Source: Candidatus Sulfopaludibacter sp. SbA4 (GTDB lineage Bacteria > Acidobacteriota > Terriglobia > Bryobacterales > Bryobacteraceae). Taken from it: DNA of 44,822 nt. This document shows, one piece after another, positions 41,463 to 44,822 of the stretch. The stretch lies in contig OMOG01000118.1 of the NCBI GenBank assembly GCA_900290305.1, positions 1-44,822 on the forward strand. The letters are read 5' to 3'. Below the pieces are notes generated by a model. That model had not been told where the DNA came from. It did no database searches and saw only the letters and a list, made by a program, of their open reading frames with translations. A program made the position numbers and the translations under genes. The stretch's first letter is position 1, and every line of letters starts with the position of its first letter.

Positions 41463-43601
41463 ATGAGCCGGAAGTTTTTCTGTGTCTTCTTTACCCTAAT
41501 CTTCCTCGGTGCTGGTTTAATCGTTGCTGGAGACGGGATCAAGCCCACGTACCGAGCCGGCGAAAAGAGGTTTTATCTTAGCGCCCATCTGGAGTCGGTT
41601 CTGACTCCGGGTCTGCAGCTCACGATCCAGAAAGTGGCGATTACCGGGACCAGCGTTGCCGTGACCTTTCAGATCACCGACGACGCTGGCCAGGGGCTGG
41701 ATAATTTGGGCCTCCAAACTGCCGGACCCGTCAGCACCAGTTTCGTGCTGGCCCGCATCAGGCCCGGAGATACTCAGTACACAAATTACTTTACCAACCA
41801 GGTAACTGCCAGTACAAAGGTTTCTGGCTGCAAGACCTGCACGGTGGGAAATAGCTGGGCCCAGCCCACTACGGATTCCGGCGGAACTTACGCCAGCCTC
41901 GGCAATGGAGTCTACACTTACACCTTCGGCAAGCAGTTGCCCGCCAACTTTGACACCAACAGCACCACTACGGTGGGGATGTACGCTCGAAGGGATTTGA
42001 GCGCGTTCGGCTTTCCCTTGAACACGCTCGGGACCGTGGCCAACGCGACGTTCGACTTTGTCCCCTCGGGTGGCGCCGTTAAGCAGGTGCGGGACGTTGT
42101 GGCGACAGCGGCCTGCAACCAGTGCCACGATCCACTGGCACTTCATGGGGGAACGCGCCAGGATGTCCGGCTGTGCGTCCTTTGCCACAATCCAGGCAAC
42201 CAGGACCCCTATACCGGGAACTCGTTGGACTTTAAGGTTTACATCCACAAAATCCACATGGGCGGGAACCTGCCCAGCGTGACTGGCAAACCCCTCAACA
42301 TTCTCGGAACGAGCGGAACCAACTCCGCAACGGTTGCCACGGGGGGCACGCAGAGTCCCCTTCCGGCGGGGTATGTGGTCCCCGGAACACCTTACCAGAT
42401 TATTGGGTTCTCGCAATCGGTTAACGACTTTTCCACGGTGATTTGGCCTCGGGATGTCCGCAACTGCACTACCTGCCATCAGCAGGCCACGCAGGCGAAT
42501 AACTGGATGACGAATCCCTCCCAGGCGGCTTGCGGTTCCTGTCACGATAACGTAAATTTCGCGACGGGGCAAAACCACCCCGGCGGGGCTCAGTCGGATG
42601 ACACCCAGTGCAGTATTTGCCATCAGGCCGACACCGGTTTGGAGTTCGACCTCTCCGTAACCGGCGTGCATACGATGCCGTGGAAATCCAAGCAGCTCAC
42701 AGGGCTCAAAGTTACGATCACCGGGGTAACTAACGCCAAGCCGGGTAGCAATCCGAAGGTGAGCTTTACCGTCACCGACAACGCGGGAAATCCCGTGAAC
42801 GCGTCCACGCTTGCCCGCTTACTCCTAACCATCTCTGGGCCGACCTCCGACTATGCCTACCTCCTCCCGGGGAACACCCCCTGGCAGGAGTCTGCGCTGA
42901 CGGCCGCAGCCGGACCCAGCGGATACACTTACACCTTCACGGGAGCACTGCCGTCCAACGCCAGCGGGACGTGGGCGGTCGGAGCGGAAGCCTACCGGAA
43001 TGTCACGATTACCGGCTCACTCGTGGGGCAAAGCTTCCCGGTCCGGGAGAGCATTTTTAATCCTGTCTCCTACTTCAGCGTGGACGGGAGCCCCGTGGTG
43101 CCGCGACGGACAGTGGTGGAGACCGACAACTGCAATCAGTGTCATGAAACCTTGGCGCACCACGGAAACGCCCGAAAGAATACCGAGTACTGTGTCATGT
43201 GCCACAACCCCAACCATGTCGATAACGATACGCCTGCGACCTCAGTCAATTTCCGGACCATGATCATGGGAATTCACATGAGTCAGTTGTTGGAAAACAC
43301 CTACACCATCAACACCACCAACTACAACGGGCTTCGTTTCCCCGGCGACCAGCGTGACTGCGGCAAGTGCCATGTGGGAACGACCCACACGGTGCCCTTG
43401 CCGGACGGGTTAATCCCAACGATCGATCCTACCTTCTTTTACTCGCCGCTTCAGCCGACGGCTTCCGCCTGCCTAGGCTGCCATAATGGAACAGACGCAG
43501 CCGCCCACGCGTATCAGATGACGGCGCCGTTTGGCGAATCCTGCGAGGTCTGTCACCAGGAGGGCGCGGACTTTGCTGTTTCCGCGGTCCATGCCCGCTG
43601 A
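41463..43601 (+). CDS. OmcA/MtrC-family decaheme c-type cytochrome
   Basis: 712 residues. Signal peptide MSRKFFCVFFTLIFLGAGLI; the Cys is not in a convincing lipobox. Ten CxxCH motifs in two groups of five: C218, C238, C335, C357, C383, then C557, C577, C633, C670, C694. Each group follows a beta-rich domain (about 30-210 and 405-550), the split-barrel/pentaheme alternation of OmcA/MtrC outer-surface cytochromes. Paired motifs (ACNQCHDPLALHGGTR and NCNQCHETLAHHGNAR) confirm an internal duplication. An extra CKTC without His near residue 122 may form a disulfide. These proteins pass electrons to minerals, shuttles or partner cells. GGGAGG 5 bp before the ATG. The DmsE/MtrA-type gene follows directly. 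Confidence 0.95.
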   Translation: MSRKFFCVFFTLIFLGAGLIVAGDGIKPTYRAGEKRFYLSAHLESVLTPGLQLTIQKVAITGTSVAVTFQITDDAGQGLDNLGLQTAGPVSTSFVLARIRPGDTQYTNYFTNQVTASTKVSGCKTCTVGNSWAQPTTDSGGTYASLGNGVYTYTFGKQLPANFDTNSTTTVGMYARRDLSAFGFPLNTLGTVANATFDFVPSGGAVKQVRDVVATAACNQCHDPLALHGGTRQDVRLCVLCHNPGNQDPYTGNSLDFKVYIHKIHMGGNLPSVTGKPLNILGTSGTNSATVATGGTQSPLPAGYVVPGTPYQIIGFSQSVNDFSTVIWPRDVRNCTTCHQQATQANNWMTNPSQAACGSCHDNVNFATGQNHPGGAQSDDTQCSICHQADTGLEFDLSVTGVHTMPWKSKQLTGLKVTITGVTNAKPGSNPKVSFTVTDNAGNPVNASTLARLLLTISGPTSDYAYLLPGNTPWQESALTAAAGPSGYTYTFTGALPSNASGTWAVGAEAYRNVTITGSLVGQSFPVRESIFNPVSYFSVDGSPVVPRRTVVETDNCNQCHETLAHHGNARKNTEYCVMCHNPNHVDNDTPATSVNFRTMIMGIHMSQLLENTYTINTTNYNGLRFPGDQRDCGKCHVGTTHTVPLPDGLIPTIDPTFFYSPLQPTASACLGCHNGTDAAAHAYQMTAPFGESCEVCHQEGADFAVSAVHAR

Positions 43602-43611
43602 TCGGAATGTG

Positions 43612-44700
43612 ATGAGCCGCGCGCCGGTGCGGAGGCTGGCGGTGAAAGGGACGAGCATCGAGAAAAAAGCCGGGGTGGACCGGCGCCCGCTTCACCTCCT
43701 GTTGCTGGCAACCCTGTCACTGGCGGCCGTTTCCGTCCCGATCCACGGCAGCCAGGCCGCCGGCCAGGGAGTCACTGGCAAAGTGAGCGACTACGTTGGC
43801 TCGGATGCGTGCAGCGACTGCCATTTCGCCGAATTTCAGCAGTTTCAAAAGACCGCGATGTCCGCGATCTTGTCCGACAAGTACCCGCTGGAGCAGCGCG
43901 GCTGTGAAGCCTGCCACGGTCCTGGCCGCGCCCACGCGGAAGGAGAAAAGGCCGAAAAGGAAGGAAAGAAGCCCGGACCCAATGAGCCGAAGGCAGCCAC
44001 GCTCACTTATAACTTTACCAGGCATTCTGCAAAAGAAAATGCCGCCCGCTGCCTGACATGCCACCAGAAGGACGAGAAGCAGAGTCTGTTCAAGCGCTCA
44101 CAGCACCTGGGGTCGGCAGTAGCTTGCAACGACTGCCACGATCTCCACCGGTTGAATGTAGGGGAGGATGTAGCCAAACCTTCCGCGACTTTGGAATCGT
44201 ATTTCCCGGTTCCCAAACGTCCCGCGGAGCACGATTGGCTGGATGATCGCCTGTTGCGCGAGAAACAGCCGCAGCTCTGTTATTCCTGCCACCGGGAGGT
44301 CGAGGCGGAGTTTCAGCTTCCAGTCAGGCATCGGGTCAATGAAGGTTCGCTCAAGTGCACCGATTGCCACAACCCTCACGGCTCGTTTACGGCTCGGGAA
44401 TTGAAGAGCGCCGGAACCGACGTATGCACTACCTGCCACGTGGAAAAGAAGGGGCCATTTGCGTATGAGCACGCTGCCGTACTGGTGGAAGGATGTACCG
44501 TTTGCCACACGCCGCACGGCTCCATCAACCTCCACCTGCTGAAACGGCGCCAGGAGCGCCAACTCTGCCTGGAATGCCACGCCGCTCCGCAGGCCGTCAA
44601 CGTGCCCCATCCGCGCCTCGGCTTCCAGGCCGCCGGGGAGTGCACGCGCTGCCACGTTGAGATCCATGGGTCGAATTACCAGCCCCAGTTTTTACGTTAG
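43612..44700 (+). CDS. DmsE/MtrA-family decaheme c-type cytochrome
   Basis: 362 residues from the ATG at 43612 (ATG at 43591 would overlap the previous gene by 11 bp). After a basic N-terminus the signal helix is HLLLLATLSLAAVSVPIHGS. Ten CxxCH motifs follow in order CSDCH (about residue 67), CEACH, CLTCH, CNDCH, CYSCH, CTDCH, CTTCH, CTVCH, CLECH, CTRCH, spread evenly over about 270 residues as in MtrA/DmsE/PioA wires. DCHNPHGSFTARELK and CHTPHGSINLHLLKR are the paired repeats of this family. It is periplasmic and normally threads a 26-28-strand porin (MtrB/PioB) to reach the surface cytochrome. Charged linker EGEKAEKEGKKPGPNEPK lies between hemes 2 and 3. Confidence 0.95.
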   Translation: MSRAPVRRLAVKGTSIEKKAGVDRRPLHLLLLATLSLAAVSVPIHGSQAAGQGVTGKVSDYVGSDACSDCHFAEFQQFQKTAMSAILSDKYPLEQRGCEACHGPGRAHAEGEKAEKEGKKPGPNEPKAATLTYNFTRHSAKENAARCLTCHQKDEKQSLFKRSQHLGSAVACNDCHDLHRLNVGEDVAKPSATLESYFPVPKRPAEHDWLDDRLLREKQPQLCYSCHREVEAEFQLPVRHRVNEGSLKCTDCHNPHGSFTARELKSAGTDVCTTCHVEKKGPFAYEHAAVLVEGCTVCHTPHGSINLHLLKRRQERQLCLECHAAPQAVNVPHPRLGFQAAGECTRCHVEIHGSNYQPQFLR

Positions 44701-44729
44701 GGAAAAGGTCTTTGCGTTAGGGAGAAGCA

Positions 44730-44822
44730 ATGATGCTGAACAGGCGGCCTGCGAGGCCGAGAATACTCCGGGTGGTGTTGCTCTTCGCAATGGCAGCGGC
44801 CGCTCCGTTCCTGGCGGCCCAG
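44730..44822 (+). CDS. Start of an exported protein, cut by the window end
   Basis: Only 31 codons are present. MMLNRRPARPRILRVVLLFA continues into AMAAAAPFLAAQ-type residues, a Sec signal peptide with cleavage near the last bases. GGAG 5 bp before the ATG is a good ribosome-binding site and the gap to the decaheme gene is 29 bp, so it is in the operon. In MtrCAB- and PioAB-like loci an outer-membrane porin (MtrB/PioB) occupies this place; identity here is inferred from position only. Confidence 0.65.
   Translation, partial: MMLNRRPARPRILRVVLLFAMAAAAPFLAAQ

Overview
The window looks like a piece of an acidobacterial chromosome or metagenomic contig, probably from the Bryobacterales/Solibacter side. 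This is inferred from gene content: two large MacB/FtsX-type permeases of the acidobacterial kind (one behind a PadR regulator), a Ser/Thr kinase with a C-terminal beta-propeller, a SCO/TPR operon, many secreted proteins and several families of GC-rich intergenic palindromes. No rRNA, tRNA, CRISPR array, transposase or replication origin was seen. GC content is high overall. The permease at 2575, the orphan gene at 5312-7537, the SIR2 gene at 14425 and the decaheme gene at 41463 look less GC-rich than their neighbours.

Layout. 1-9.2 kb: a TPR-like secreted protein, an exported alpha/beta hydrolase, a permease, a 741-residue protein of unknown function flanked by inverted copies of a short repeat, a small membrane protein, and a nuclease-like gene next to a PIN-like remnant. 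9.7-12.8 kb: PadR-permease operon. 13.4-16.9 kb: a hypothetical gene behind a structured leader, then a stand-alone SIR2 gene sitting between a full membrane glycosyltransferase-like gene and a second, diverged copy of that gene's 3' end. 16.9-22.3 kb: M13 metallopeptidase, small PCP_red-like protein, a palindromic repeat cluster, ABC ATPase, amidohydrolase, cupin. 22.5-24.9 kb: a Tat-exported GHL6-like glycosidase gene with a 1-nt frameshift whose 3' end is the C-terminal part of FtsH. 25-28.6 kb: SCO/CusF protein, TPR protein and GH18-like protein in one operon. 28.7-31.6 kb: Ser/Thr kinase and a divergent small secreted protein.

32.1-44.8 kb is the most interesting part. On the minus strand lie two paralogous tetraheme cytochromes on either side of a sensor kinase/NtrC-type regulator pair. 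Diverging from them on the plus strand is an apparent electron-transfer operon: a four-cluster ferredoxin subunit, an NrfD/PsrC-type quinone-binding membrane subunit, a membrane-anchored Ig-like protein, a CuA-like cupredoxin, an OmcA/MtrC-type decaheme cytochrome, a DmsE/MtrA-type decaheme cytochrome, and the start of a further exported protein cut by the window end (the expected place for an MtrB/PioB-type porin). A candidate sigma-54 promoter lies directly upstream of the operon. The simplest reading is a regulated route carrying electrons between the quinone pool and the cell exterior.

Three genes in the window are disrupted or odd in ways worth checking on raw reads: the ferredoxin gene (frame broken by an exact 28-bp tandem duplication), the NrfD gene (no stop before it runs through the next gene), and the glycosidase-FtsH chimera.
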